Source: Lachnospiraceae bacterium UBA3287
Lineage (GTDB): Bacteria; Bacillota; Clostridia; Lachnospirales; Lachnospiraceae
Assembly: GCA_002362155.1 (NCBI GenBank)
Contig: DETN01000193.1
Span: forward strand, 6,164 to 11,534
DNA: 5,371 nucleotides
Direction of reading: 5' to 3'
Shown: in pieces, positions 4,889 through 5,371 of the stretch
How the letters are laid out: every line of letters begins with the position of its first letter
How positions within the stretch are numbered: the first letter of the stretch is position 1
Translations under genes and position numbers: made by a program
Notes under the pieces: generated by a model
What the model was told of the DNA's origin: nothing
Databases searched by the model: none
The model's input: only the letters and a program-made list of their open reading frames with translations

Positions 4889-5371
4889 TTAGTGATAATA
4901 ATCCAGCGCCTTTTCGATCCGTTCCATGACGAAGGCAACCGCATAGTTGGCGACAAAATAGAAGACACCCGCAATGATAAAGGGGGTGAAGGATGTCTGA
5001 GAGGCTGCGATCTGCTTGGCCAGGGAGAACATCTCATTGTAGGCCAGGGTAAAGGCCAGAGAGGTATCCTTGACCAGGGTGATGATCTCGTTGGTCACGG
5101 AGGGCAGGATCACCTTGACCACCTGGGGCAGGATGATCTTAAAGAAGGTCTGGGCCTTGGAATAGCCCAGGATCTCCGCCGCTTCATACTGGCCCCTGGG
5201 AATGGATTCGATGCCGCCCCGGTAGATCTCGGCGAAGTAGGCCGAATAATTCACGGCAAAGCCGATGATGATGGCCGGGAAACGGTAGCCCCGGATGGAC
5301 ATGCCGAACAGATAGTAGGGACCGAAATACCACATGAGCAGCTGCAGCATCAGGGGCGTTCCTCTCATAAT
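4889..5371 (-). CDS. Polar amino-acid ABC transporter permease (HisM/GlnP family), 5' end outside window
   Basis: Only the last 161 codons are present. The frame is open to the window edge, and the ATG near 5368 lies inside the conserved (I/F)RGTPL motif rather than at a true start. MRGTPLMLQLLMWYFG is the usual RGTPLxxQLxxxYFG segment of this family. It is followed by a membrane helix (FPAIIIGFAVNYSAYFAEIYRG area), then the EAA loop that contacts the ATPase (QYEAAEILGYSKAQTFFKIILPQ area), then SVTNEIITLVKDTSLA and a final membrane helix before the end. The spacing to the ATPase gene is 15 nt, so the two form one transporter. The substrate-binding protein gene is not in the window and would be expected upstream (beyond 5371) or elsewhere. 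Confidence 0.95.
   Translation of the reverse strand: MMRGTPLMLQLLMWYFGPYYLFGMSIRGYRFPAIIIGFAVNYSAYFAEIYRGGIESIPRGQYEAAEILGYSKAQTFFKIILPQVVKVILPSVTNEIITLVKDTSLAFTLAYNEMFSLAKQIAASQTSFTPFIIAGVFYFVANYAVAFVMERIEKALDYYH

Overview
The window is about 57% G+C by eye, and every gene I can support lies on the minus strand. Transcription therefore runs from base 5371 toward base 1. The protein families, strong AGGAGG-type ribosome sites, heavy use of AGG/AGA arginine codons and the GC level suggest an anaerobic gut Firmicute, probably a Clostridia/Lachnospiraceae-type organism. The lineage is an inference. There is no rRNA, tRNA, CRISPR array, insertion sequence or phage gene.

The window holds parts of two transcription units. 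The first (5371 to about 3261) contains the 3' part of a polar amino-acid ABC permease, its ATPase, and a DapF-fold racemase whose first codon overlaps the ATPase stop. A 12-bp-stem intrinsic terminator ends the unit. The racemase is not an ordinary diaminopimelate epimerase: its signature segments (TGNITILV, EQVGFL, GGEFCGN, WENSCASGTA) look like CntK-type histidine racemases. The unit therefore looks like an importer coupled to an amino-acid racemase.

The second unit starts at a candidate promoter near 3194-3223 and runs off the window at base 1. Its order is a Cof-type HAD phosphatase, an omega-amidase (Nit2-like), a small lipoprotein, a 50-residue CXXC membrane protein of the CD1871A type, and a NapH/CcoG-like membrane polyferredoxin. 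The gaps are 28 nt or less, and two junctions overlap (ATGA, and TTG over TGA). The last three genes look like an envelope electron-transfer cassette. The first two look like metabolic housekeeping enzymes riding in the same transcript.

The polyferredoxin has no ATG or GTG start and runs off the edge, so it is easily missed. It is nevertheless continuous and intact over 329 codons. The most interesting points are the histidine-racemase-like gene in a transporter operon without visible opine-synthesis partners, and the lipoprotein/CXXC peptide/polyferredoxin cassette.
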